Under the pieces are notes generated by a model. That model was not told where the DNA came from, did no database searches, and was given only the letters and a program-made list of their open reading frames with translations. A stretch of 64,000 nt of DNA from Chrysaora quinquecirrha (lineage: Eukaryota; Cnidaria; Scyphozoa; Semaeostomeae; Pelagiidae): the NCBI GenBank assembly GCA_014526335.1, contig JACTAT010000160.1, forward strand, positions 161,860-225,859, given 5' to 3'. Below are positions 37,401 to 43,962 of this stretch, piece by piece; positions within the stretch are counted from its first letter, which is position 1, and each line of letters starts with the position of its first letter. A program made the translations under genes and the position numbers.

Positions 37401-40400
37401 TTCCAAATAATTGCTCCTCTTTGAGGCAGACTTTTTACACAAGCGCATTTAATAGAGGAAATACTGTAAACCCAATTGTTTAAATTAAAATTTTTTAATG
37501 AACTCTGTAATCGCACAGCTGAGTAGCTTAGAAACTCTTAGTTTTGACTCAAAACGAAGAGAAATCTTTTCTTAGTTTTTAAATGTTTTTGAAAACGAAT
37601 TGATGTCCGTAATGAATTACACGCTTTTTTTATAAGGAACATGCCCCAAGGCCTAGTTCTTAAAGTTCCTTATTTTTGGGCCTCTTTAGAAACTCTTAGT
37701 TCTGACTCAAAACGAAGAGAATTTCTTTTAACTTTTAAATGCTTTGGAAAAAGAATTGATGTCCGTATTGTATTATGCAGTCAGAAAAACAACCATTGAT
37801 ATTTACGCCCTTGAAGTTTATTACAATTTTATCTTTCCTCGTGCAGTAAGGAGGAGCGCAAAAGCTCGGGGACTGTAGGTATTTAGTAAAATGAGCCCTT
37901 TGGCGAAGCAAAGAGAGCTAGAGGGGGGAGGGGTGGTGGGAAAATGTTTGAGAATATGCCCTAACCTTGAAAAACGCACATAACGTGTCCAGTGGTTAAT
38001 GACTGTTTACGGGTGTTTGCTAAGTGACGTTAGGAAGACTTTTAGCATAGTATGGCCAAAAAGCACACAATACGGAAAAATCTGGGGCCCTTTTGATCGG
38101 GGCTCTTAGTTCTTGCACTAACAGAACCTAAAATACATGACATTACTGTACGCCACTGGTAGTAAGATTAATAAAATCATTTTAGTACTTAATTCGCATG
38201 CAAGAAAGAAAGTTTTAAGTATGAGAATAATCCTAGTATGAATATAATAAATAAGTAAGAAGTCAATTTGAACGAACCTGCGATCTAAGATATTTCGAAA
38301 ACTTTACAAGTCCTTCGTCCTCTATGCCCACCAATGGAAATAACTTGAAAAATCTAGAAGATAGAGTAATATAATAAACATTTGTTTGCCAAAATCTATC
38401 CTAGTGTTCGCCATTCATGACCAATAAATATAAATGTATATGCAGTACTGAAGAAAGCTCAACATAGCCCAAACACAAAAGGCCAAAAGGGAGGAGAGCC
38501 TTGGGCTGTATGACTCAGAGAGTTACTCGGCGATTTCATTGAGCTCTATAGCTCAGTGGAAACGTCGTTGGGTCTCTGGTCATGCAGTCCAGGTTCGGAT
38601 TCCATCTATTGTGGCATGCCATTTGTAGAAAAATCTATCCTAGTGTTCGCCAATAATGAAAAATATATTTTATACAGATAAAGAGATATGAGTGTATTTC
38701 CTTAATATGCCAGAAAGATTTTTCTTCTTACCGTTCCACCGCAGCACCATTCCCGCTGTTCATCGCAGCGTCGAATTTCTGACGTACTTTGTCTTGTAGT
38801 TTCGCTTGGGCATCGTGCAGGAAATCAAACGAATGTTTCAAATCAGTTCCTAAAATAAAAAGATAAACTCATTCACGAAAGAAGAACCGTACCTCGTATT
38901 CATACAGCTGTAGACTTACCCTAAGTCTAAATCTTACCTTATCAGAACACAAAGTCATGCCAGAAATATCATGGCGCTGCGAACGCTACACGATTTTTTT
39001 TATAAGCAACTCGTTTATAAAGCAACTGAACAGGATTTGAAAAATTATCAAGCAACTTCAGTTCTGTACATATATATTCCAAAGGAACACAACACTTTTA
39101 GATTGCCCTATAAAACAAATAATATTTCTTAATACACATTGTACTTAAGTTTTTCTTTTGTTAGATAGACGTACTGAACGACCGAAAATATGACGTCTTT
39201 TCTTATTCATCCTTCTTACATATATAATAACGAAAATTAGTTGAATAAAATTAAGCAACATTTAAGCAACTATAGATCCAGATATTGGCTAAAAATAAGC
39301 AACTCTAGATCTGACCAAAATCCTAAGTTGCTTAGATCTAATACATTGTACCAAAATCCTAAGCTCGTTCATCAAGCTTATAATAAAGCCTAAAAACAAG
39401 AAGATAATACAGAATAGCGCAACATTCATTTTCGCTTTCTCGACAGAGCACTTTGAACAGGAGAATCCTATTTTCAAAACTATCGTGCTTGTTCGCACTA
39501 ACACAAAGTCACTCCAACTTCATTTTTCAGATGTTATCATTTCTCTCAATTATTCGATCCGCATCTTTATTTTTTCGTATTCGTCTTCACTTCCTCTTTC
39601 TTGTTTTTAGCCCAACCTCGTCCCCAGGGTGATTAAGCTTCTACGTGAAACTCCGCCGTCCATATTCGACCCTGGTATCGGCCTTGTCTATTCGCAAATT
39701 GATTGGCTGCTCAAACAATAGATATTTTAAGTGACAACACAGTTTCTTCAAAATTTCACACCAAAATAGGCCGAAAACTATGTGAAAAACATGTGAAAAA
39801 AGCAAAAAATAATGCTACATGAGATATTGTATATTGCCTTACAGTTATCATAGTCAGTTATCAATGAAATTCCTTGCATTTCCTTTCTAAGAACATCTGC
39901 TTCTACATCTTGTTTTTATGCCTAGGCCAAAATTGCCAGTATTTTGGCAGATTTTGTGGCCGGTACCAGGGCCAAAATCGATTTGACGGTTGAGATTCAA
40001 GGAAATTCGATATGAGGCCTGGGGACGAGGTTGGTATTTAGCCAAGACGCTATTGTTTTCGATGCTAGTGCTTCTTCATAGCAAAGATTTTTCTTTAAAA
40101 TTTCTACATTCAATTTATCTGTAGTTTTGTCAACACTTACTTGTTCGAATTCTTCTTTTTGCATTGCAATTTCAACTCCTTCAACGCAAGACTGATGGAA
40201 AAAACAAAAAAATCTGATTTCTTTGACAGTACGACAACAGGAAAATTGTTTTTTGCTTATGGCGGCAGATCCCGTTTACCGAGTTGATCCGTTCAAAGAA
40301 AGGATACGATATAGGTTTTTCGTATATATATTTATTAGTCTAGATTAACCCACTCCGTAAACAGAGGTACCAACAACAACCTGTGTCTCAGTTACGGTAA

Positions 40401-43400
40401 CGCAGAATGGTCCAAAAATTGGAACTTTGCACCACTTTTTCACCCCCAAGACAAACGAAATTCGAAAATCCGGCCCCAGAGCTGGATTGCCCTTCGCGAG
40501 ATGTCCAGATATCAGTTTTAACTTTCTCTGTAGCTCTTTTGTACCCCAAGTACCAGAGTTTCAAAGTCCCCTATTGAAAACAATGTAAATTGTGAAAAAA
40601 AAACCAAAATTGGGGGTTATTTTGCGCATGCGCAGTAGAATCTGTCCGAGACCCAAATAAACATGTACGCATTGATCCGGTACTTTTTGGGAACCAGGTC
40701 GTATCCTTCTTCGGTTCCCGTGTAAACACAAAGAAATCGGACAAAGCAACGGATCTTTGGTTCGGTACTATTTTTCTCGTGTAAACAGTGTCTTAAAAAG
40801 AATTTTATCTACAATGTTTTATTATCGAAAACTTTCACTTGGTATCCGTATATTAAAAGCATCCGTAGATATACTAAAAATTGCGTATTTTGGTCATCAA
40901 TGTTGATACAACAAAAGAACATGTACAAAATTCAAAATCAGAAGTTCTACCTTTAAATCTAGAATATCATCCACTCTTTTTATAGTATCTTGTACTCTAC
41001 TCTGCAAAAAATAGATGCAAATATAACACTAGATTAGCCTTATTATCCGAGTCTTTTTGGTGGAAGTCACGGTTTTTGGACGATTGCGAGGTCAATGCCG
41101 GAAAATATTCCAACCGAAGAATGATTTACGCCCCATTTACGCACAGGAAGCTGAGGTTCGAATATTTTCCAGCATTGATCGGGCAGTCGTTCAATAAAGG
41201 CTTTATTTTACGGTGTTTGAAAATTATGTAGAGTATTTTCAAGCTAAGGCCAAACCAAAACAAAATATAGCTATAGCTCAGCGGAAAAGTAGATCATGTA
41301 GTCCAGGTCCAAATTCCATCTACTGCGGTGTGCAATTGTGGAAAAATCTATTTATGAAACATATTGCTGCATGAAATAAACAATGGATTGATTTTAATCT
41401 TTTCCCTTACAAGAACATAATTTGCCGATGATGGGAGACAGATCTCTCCCGAAACGTTGCCCTACTAAATATCAAAGGCTTATCATGATAAGTGGTGACT
41501 ATCATGTCTAATACGGTGTCAGAAACAGCCTTGATAAGTTTGCATATATTTACTGTGAAGAACGTAATTTCTTAATAAGAGAGCAAAATTACACCATAGC
41601 TAATAAAATAGTTAAGTTTTTCAAAAGACATGTACCATCAGAAACTTAAACATGAAGGCCCCGTTTGCACAGGTACCCAATGGAACCGTTCCATTTTCGT
41701 TCCAGTTTATTGAACGATAAAATTAGTTGTTCCACACAGAGATGGAACAATTGAGTACTGGTTTTTAATTGCTCTGCTCTTCAATCAATCCATTCAAATT
41801 TTTTGCCAAGGAAAATAAACAATGAGTTTAGCAAAATACTTTACAAAGACTTGACAAGTATGACATCTAAAGGGAATAGCTCTCAGCAATAACGCATGTG
41901 CTTTACCACAAAAACTGCATAATTCCGTTTTCTGGGCCAGTTATTCTGTTCATCCAAGAACACAACAGGACGATTGCATACTGTTCCACTTTTTGGATCA
42001 ATTTAAAAGCATTCCAATTTCTGGAACAGAGCGATACAATTCAAATTGTTCCTGTGTGAACGCGACCCCTGAGCATACAATTTTTTGGAATGAAACAACT
42101 TTGAACATCATGCAATTGTTCCCATGTGACCTGAGTTAATGGGGCCTAAGTTAATCAGATTTGTTCATATACCGACCTTGACAAGATCTAATGTCCGTAC
42201 TTTACTGCTAACTTTCACTGCAAGTTCATTTGTGTCAGAAATAACTTTCTCAAGATGTTTGGCATTCTCTGCTAGTACTTCTAAGTTTGGTCTGTAATAT
42301 TAAGATGAAATATAAAATTAGGAGGAGGAGCTCTTACATCAAATGAATCTTGAGGGGAATATTTTGTAAACGTGCTATACTGAAATGGTCTGTTTAGGGC
42401 CAGTGGCTTATAGAATCCTACATGTTTGATGAACAAACAAAGCCTTGACCCTCAATGTGACACTAACATAGATGATTACGTTTTCATTTTTTTGCAGTGA
42501 AAGAATGGTGTTTTGTGATGATGCTAGATGTGCAAAGACTGAAGCTCTGATTACACATTTCATGGTGGAAAGAGAGTTTGTACAATTTCTTGTGTTTGCA
42601 TAGCAAACTCTTCTCAGCCAGGTCAAAAACAAAATCAATAGAATCTTTAGTTTTCAACTTTCTCTCTTGCAGTGAAAGCCTTTATAGATCATTTCGGTAG
42701 AAAAAAAAATTTTCGAAATCGCAAGATATCAATTTTTTGATGCGAAAATCGTATAAAGCACCCAAAAATTAGTCTAGGTGCAAAGTTTTACTATCTCAGC
42801 ACTTGTGGAATCGATTTTACAAGTGTTCAAAGTTCACGATTTTTTAAGTGCTTTGACCATGTTGGGTAAAAAGTTTCACCAAGTTCATTTTTTGCGTCAA
42901 AGCCTTTATGAAATTTGGAACTTTGAATGCTCACAAAATTAAGAAAACAAGCGCTAGGACACTGAAACTTTGTACCTAGACTAATTTTTGGCTGCTTTAT
43001 ACGATTTTCATATCAAAAACTTGATATCATGTGATTTTGAAAAATTTTAATGTTGTGTGACGTCATGCCGAAATGATCCATAGAATCAGGAACTTTTAAT
43101 GACCATTAACTTCAGGAATACAACTGCTAGGACATTGAAACTTTGTACCTAGACTAAGTTTTGTATACTTTATATTTTGGGTGTGTGACTTGGAAAAATT
43201 TCAATGATCTATACCCTTCTTATAAAAGAAACTACTGCACTAACATCAGTTGCTCTATTGCATTGATTTCATTGTCAATGCATCCACGATTGTCAAGTAA
43301 ATCATCCAACTCAGAATCAAGTTCTTTCTGAAAAGAAAACATGAAACCTTTATTACTATCAAGCAGAGAGAAAATGAGTAAATGATGTTGTTTGATAGGT

Positions 43401-43573
43401 ACTTTGATTCAGTCAGATCAGATGGGCCTAAAAGCTAAAGAAAGTACAAAAAACATGGTGGGTGATTTGCTCACCTCTCTTTGCTGCAGCAAAGCATAAA
43501 GCCTTTTCATTTCAGCAACATCTGTAACCGAATCTATGTCGATATTCTCGATATCTTCTTTATTACTGGCCAT
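7452..43573 (-). CDS. COG4: Conserved oligomeric Golgi complex subunit 4
   Basis: COG4 belongs to lobe A of the COG tether, which guides retrograde vesicles within the Golgi and binds SNAREs and Sly1/SCFD1. Exons (high to low): 43573-43475, 43327-43245, 42291-42177, 41001-40951, 40191-40141, 38849-38732, 38353-38278, 37149-37095, 36206-36105, 34975-34938, 34184-34116, 33889-33831, 32868-32772, 31671-31632, 29700-29641, 28712-28627, 27395-27339, 26619-26551, 25946-25862, 24938-24876, 22835-22779, 22326-22273, 13481-13389, 11503-11420, 10346-10245, 9526-9398, 8224-8133, 7494-7452. Landmarks: [87 protein letters not shown] and the C-terminal RLRL. The Arg/Glu pair matching human R729 and E764, a known salt bridge, is present (KFARL, TPAEV). 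Phases agree except at two gaps (40140-38850 and 31631-29701), where exons of about 20-25 codons were not found. About 708 residues are seen against 785 in human. Several introns hold satellites or transposons. Confidence 0.93.
7785..7960 (-). mobile_element. Penelope-like element terminal fragment, interrupted by a small MITE
   Basis: Similar to the end of the 5504-6315 element (AATTGCAAGAAACAGCGG, then TCTAACACTCCTCAGGGTAT and a GGCGGAATATATACCCGGAT block). It is in the last COG4 intron. The fragment stops where the TAA-flanked insertion at 7964 begins. Confidence 0.6.
7964..8053. mobile_element. 90-bp MITE with TAA target duplication
   Basis: TAA precedes (7961-7963) and follows (8054-8056) the element. 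The ends AGGCGGGCCAAAACCGTGCC and GGCACTGTTTGCGTTTGCGC form imperfect inverted repeats, and the centre repeats GTTGGCCAACAT. TAA duplications are typical of PIF/Harbinger-type elements. It is inserted in an older Penelope-like relic. A related 3' portion is at 34590-34787. Confidence 0.65.
8465..8975 (-). mobile_element. Penelope-like element 3' fragment
   Basis: Complement of the right half of 5504-6315. It starts with AAAATTGCGATAAACAGCGG and shares the ACCAATCAGAAAG, TCTGTCTACACAGAACCG and GATTCCAAAACGCTGAG blocks. The last is the degraded code for the conserved LES.(Y/H)IKTK region after the GIY-YIG domain. It lies in a COG4 intron on the COG4 strand. Confidence 0.7.
9090..9350. repeat. 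Dispersed copy of the CCACCACA / ATCAAGCATAATAACC repeat
   Basis: Shares GTGGTGGATACAAAATCA, AAGAAAAAACCACAA and ACCACATCAAGCATAATAAC with 3840-4320. It ends about 45 bp downstream (gene sense) of the COG4 exon 9526-9398. Confidence 0.7.
9608..9861. mobile_element. 254-bp MITE with TAA target duplication
   Basis: TAA at 9605-9607 and 9862-9864 flank inverted ends AGCCCTGGCGAAACGATCAA and TTGATCGTTTGGCCAGGGCC. The interior is AT-rich with repeated AACAATG words. This fits a PIF/Harbinger-type non-autonomous element. Related to the larger, more decayed copy at 58045-58453. Confidence 0.8.
10583..11035. mobile_element. Foldback/MITE relics in a COG4 intron
   Basis: 10583-10735 repeats inverted words (GGTTCCATTTGGAACCGTTC, CCAAATGGGTACGG, AACCGTTCCAAATGGAAC). 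10745-11035 has inverted ends around CGCTTAGGAGAGGTAAAGCA and GCACTACCTCTCCTGAAGCG, echoing the arms of 30384-30795. Boundaries are uncertain. Confidence 0.45.
11795..12330 (+). pseudogene. 3' fragment of a CR1/L2-type LINE reverse-transcriptase ORF
   Basis: In pieces interrupted by a frameshift the + strand encodes [14 protein letters not shown], then [18 protein letters not shown] and [18 protein letters not shown]. This is the conserved C-terminus of CR1/L2-like ORF2 proteins (xLQNRAARxxT...ETxxMVYKSLHGLAPEYL). It is followed by a GGGGCTACCGTGGATAAAGA tail and TTAGATTAGA repeats. The 5' end is truncated and the frame broken. It lies antisense in a COG4 intron. Confidence 0.85.
12446..12893. 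mobile_element. 448-bp MITE with TTAA target duplication
   Basis: TTAA at 12442-12445 and 12894-12897 flanks GCCGCGGCTACACGTGCC and the complement-like GCGCGTGTAGCTGTGGC. TTAA duplications are typical of piggyBac and Kolobok elements. No coding capacity is apparent; internal GTGTAGCCA words repeat the end sequence. Confidence 0.8.
12974..13256. mobile_element. 283-bp MITE with TAA duplication and internal GGTACGAATT repeats
   Basis: TAA at 12971-12973 and 13257-13259 bounds GGGACCGTCTC and GAGACGGCCCC. The interior is a patchwork of GGTACGAATTTGGTACGAAT and GAAACGAATT words that can pair with each other. It is a PIF/Harbinger-style insertion in the COG4 intron next to the octamer satellite. 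Confidence 0.85.
13607..22171. repeat. 8.6-kb octanucleotide satellite (GTGGATAA)n in a COG4 intron
   Basis: More than a thousand copies of an 8-bp unit GTGGATAA; the commonest variant is GGGGATAA. From about 16195 to 16588 the unit is repeated without change. Copies toward both edges carry more substitutions, and indel variants (AAGGGATAAG, GTAAGGATAAG) cluster from about 16.6 to 21.0 kb. The complementary strand has no stop in the octamer, so a very long open frame (Leu-Ser-Thr-Tyr-Pro-Leu-Ile-His) runs through it. That is a property of the repeat, not a gene. The array sits between COG4 exons 22326-22273 and 13481-13389. Confidence 0.97.
22911..24850. repeat. 46-bp palindromic satellite in the neighbouring COG4 intron
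   Basis: About 42 copies of a roughly 46-bp monomer. Each centres on AAAAGTAGATCTACTTTT and is flanked by GTGAAGGTT and GACCTTCATC, so nearly the whole monomer can fold on itself. Variation is mostly single substitutions plus an occasional 2-bp insertion (AAGAGTGAAGG). The array ends 26 bp before the COG4 exon at 24876-24938. Confidence 0.97.
25494..25850. repeat. GAAA-rich purine tract abutting a COG4 splice donor
   Basis: Imperfect (GAAA)n interspersed with AGATGAATAAAAG words, all purine-biased on +. On the COG4 strand this is a CTTT-rich pyrimidine tract starting about 10 bp after the donor of exon 25946-25862. The long overlapping frames rich in Phe, Leu and Ser are artefacts. Confidence 0.9.
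26150..26490. repeat. Two facing copies of a tRNA-derived SINE
   Basis: GATGGGATTCAAACCTGGGC (complement) and TAGGTTTGAATCCCATCTAA (+) are Pol III B-box-like motifs in opposite orientation around 26360 and 26440. Each is followed outward by GTGGTAT, ACTTGTGGAAAA and ATCTATC. The left copy continues to GAGCTCAATGAAATCGCC. Ends are only approximate. Confidence 0.6.
27535..27665 (+). pseudogene. LINE 3' tail fragment
   Basis: A 3' untranslated tail typical of L2/CR1-type LINEs (GAAAGTCAGCCTGCGGGTTG, AGGGCTACC) ending in ATGAAATGAAATGAAAT repeats. No coding part remains. Confidence 0.6.
27737..28336. mobile_element. 600-bp mariner/Tc1-like non-autonomous element
   Basis: TA at 27735-27736 and 28337-28338 flanks inverted ends CAGGGTGGCCCAAAAGAAGG and CTTTTCTTGGGCCACCCTG. 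Near the right end a GHFEYHL-like peptide in the + frame resembles the C-terminus of mariner/Tc1-type transposases, but the frame is broken. It lies in a COG4 intron. Confidence 0.8.
28374..28508. mobile_element. 'CTACAATC' MITE, copy 3
   Basis: TACAATCATGGCCAAAAT at the left and ATTTTGACCAGGATTG at the right form imperfect inverted repeats. Same family as 2590-2808 and 4953-5225; the right end is mutated. Confidence 0.6.
28984..29563. mobile_element. 580-bp pogo/Tigger-like MITE
   Basis: TA flanks (28982-28983, 29564-29565) bound CAGTTGAAATCCGCTATCTC and GAGATAGCGGATGTCAACTG. The motif TTCGAGATAGCGAATGTTC recurs several times near both ends. CAGTTGA...CTATCTCGAAC ends are typical of pogo/Tigger elements of the Tc1/mariner superfamily. 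No intact transposase. Confidence 0.85.
30384..30795. repeat. Large inverted repeat with coding-like arms in a COG4 intron
   Basis: Left arm 30384-30505 and right arm 30672-30795 are diverged reverse complements. Read from the left arm on + and from the right arm on -, both give similar peptides: [18 protein letters not shown] against [18 protein letters not shown], then (R)[12 protein letters not shown] against [12 protein letters not shown]. The similarity is also seen at DNA level, so a non-coding foldback transposon is possible. Confidence 0.65.
30947..31500 (-). mobile_element. Penelope-like element 3' fragment
   Basis: Matches the complement of 5504-6315: GGAAACGCGGAAAC, CTGACATTCCGCAGGATA, ACAAAGGCGGAATATAACC, TTGGTTTTGACTAGG and a CCTATAGCAAAAGCATG block. 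More diverged than the 8465-8975 copy. Confidence 0.65.
31990..32170. repeat. Dispersed repeat shared with 58840-58980
   Basis: TGAC/AACTTCAATTTTTCAAGC, GCGTCTGAAGCGCAACCAAT and CGCTCGAAAGTTTTA correspond to TTGACTTCAACTTTTCCTCC, GCGTCCGAGGGCGCCCGTC and CGCTCGATAAATTTTA at 58860-58940. Nature unknown; probably an old transposon. Confidence 0.4.
32391..32752. mobile_element. TA-flanked MITE 19 bp from a COG4 exon
   Basis: TA at 32389-32390 and 32753-32754 flanks CACTCTTTTTCTTTTATAAG and CTTATAAAAGAAAAAAAGTG. The interior repeats GTTCTTAA/GTTCTTATAA words. Its right end is 19 bp from the low end of COG4 exon 32868-32772, so the intron keeps only a minimal donor context before the element. Confidence 0.8.
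34590..34787. mobile_element. Decayed MITE related to 7964-8053
   Basis: Repeated GTTGGCCAAC/GCCAACATGTTGGCC words ending in GCACGGCTTGCGCCCAGCTT, the same terminus as at 8053. The left end is not clear; it may reach 34440. Confidence 0.5.
35640..35805 (+). repeat. tRNA-derived SINE fragment
   Basis: Carries a weak B-box (GTTTGAGTCACTACC), then CTTGGGCAAGTTGTTAACAC, AATTGTGCCTCTCTCTACC and GTATATAAGCAAGTACTTAG. These match the complement of 4030-4205. Confidence 0.6.
36430..36990 (+). pseudogene. 3' fragment of a LINE ORF2, second family
   Basis: The + strand reads [20 protein letters not shown], later [30 protein letters not shown] and [11 protein letters not shown] before a stop at about 36805. 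This is the conserved end of non-LTR reverse-transcriptase proteins (RLQNRAxR...YKIxNxLxPxxL...FxxxLKxxLL). A T-rich 3' UTR and a TAAATATGAATATGAAAAAA tail follow. 5' truncated, antisense in a COG4 intron. Confidence 0.85.
37529..37775. repeat. Direct duplication with 158-bp spacing
   Basis: GAAACTCTTAGTTTTGACTC followed by AAAACGAAGAGAAAT and ACGAATTGATGTCCGTA at 37531 recurs at 37689 with several substitutions. Between the copies is an AAGTTCCTTATTTTTGGGCC word seen elsewhere (about 900-990, 5224-5320). It is an intronic local duplication, perhaps of a transposon end. Confidence 0.7.
38400..38660 (+). repeat. tRNA-derived SINE with recognisable A and B boxes
   Basis: CTCTATAGCTCAGTGGAAAC (A-box region, about 38553) and CCAGGTTCGGATTCCATC (B box, about 38610) are spaced as in a tRNA, but no acceptor stem closes, so it is not a tRNA gene. 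AAATCTATCCTAGTGTTCGC occurs on both sides (about 38390 and 38632). Related fragments are at 26150-26490, 28870-28940 and 41262-41360. Confidence 0.7.
38998..39345. repeat. AAGCAACT-word element in a COG4 intron
   Basis: TAAGCAACT-like words are repeated through this stretch, with a TAAGTTGCTTAG word of the opposite sense near 39325. It looks like a non-autonomous element related to 6395-6720. It lies in the gap where a COG4 exon should be. Confidence 0.4.
39613..40033. mobile_element. 421-bp MITE, 'CAACCTCGTCCCC' family, copy 1
   Basis: Ends CAACCTCGTCCCCAGG and CCTGGGGACGAGGTTG are perfect inverted repeats. The interior (CCACAAAATCTGCC complement, CAATAGATATTTTAAGTGAC, TACATGAGATATTGTAT) closely matches the copy at 63258-63671. 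Lies in a COG4 intron. Confidence 0.85.
41262..41360 (+). repeat. SINE fragment
   Basis: CTATAGCTCAGCGGAAAAGT, CATGTAGTCCAGGTCCAAAT and GTGGAAAAATCTAT correspond to the 38400-38660 SINE with part of the tRNA-like region deleted. Confidence 0.6.
41655..42150. mobile_element. Decayed foldback MITE with AGGCCCC ends
   Basis: Begins AGGCCCCGTTTGCACAGG and ends CATGTGACCTGAGTTAATGG then GGCCT. Inverted words such as ACAATTCAAATTGTTCC and GGAACCGTTCC occur between. It lies directly downstream (gene sense) of COG4 exon 42291-42177. Confidence 0.5.
42684..43082. mobile_element. Palindromic ~397-bp MITE, copy 1
   Basis: Ends TAGATCATTTCGGTAGAA and TGCCGAAATGATCCATA are inverted. Deeper, ATCGTATAAAGCACCCAAAA with TAGTCTAGGTGCAAAGTTT pairs with AAACTTTGTACCTAGACTA and GCTGCTTTATACGAT, so the whole element folds. 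A near-identical copy is at 55609-56004; partial ones follow at 43083-43205 and 54110-54250. Confidence 0.85.
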
Positions 43574-43962
43574 CTTCCCTCCTTAAATTTCCAGGATCCA
43601 CAGCCTCACAGCAACACTGCAAACGTGTCCATTTTGAATTTTTATTTTGATTAACAAGACGCTAGTAATAGAGAAGATGAGCTGAAGTAAGATTTTCTAG
43701 TCCAACAAAGTGAGGCATCCAAGACAAAATACATTGCATTAGATTATATATTTTTTAAGCAAAAACAGTCTTAATCTGTTTCCAGAAGGCTTCAGATTTA
43801 TTAATTTACTTTGTTCACGTATTTTTAACAGAATATTGGGACTTTATCTTTAAATTTTTAATCATACCCTGATTGCTAGTATCTTTTCTTCTCTTCAAGG
43901 AAATTTTCCTCAAATTGAGGCTATGCGAAACCGAGGCAGCGAACGCACATTTCATTTTCAAG
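43574..43962. promoter_or_regulatory. Divergent COG4/RBM28 promoter region
   Basis: The 389 bp between the COG4 ATG (complement, 43573-43571) and the RBM28 ATG (43963) must hold the 5' untranslated regions and start sites of both genes. No clear TATA box was identified. Sharing of control elements is an inference from the head-to-head layout. Confidence 0.55.

Noticed and set aside
38548..38640. Possible tRNA gene
   Set aside because: A- and B-box-like motifs exist, but no acceptor or anticodon stem closes, and the sequence recurs as a dispersed repeat, so it is a SINE.
38936..38990. Candidate for the missing COG4 exon (AG before 38989, GT after 38936)
   Set aside because: The splice sites look plausible, but the resulting phase does not fit the flanking exons and the peptide does not match the family convincingly.
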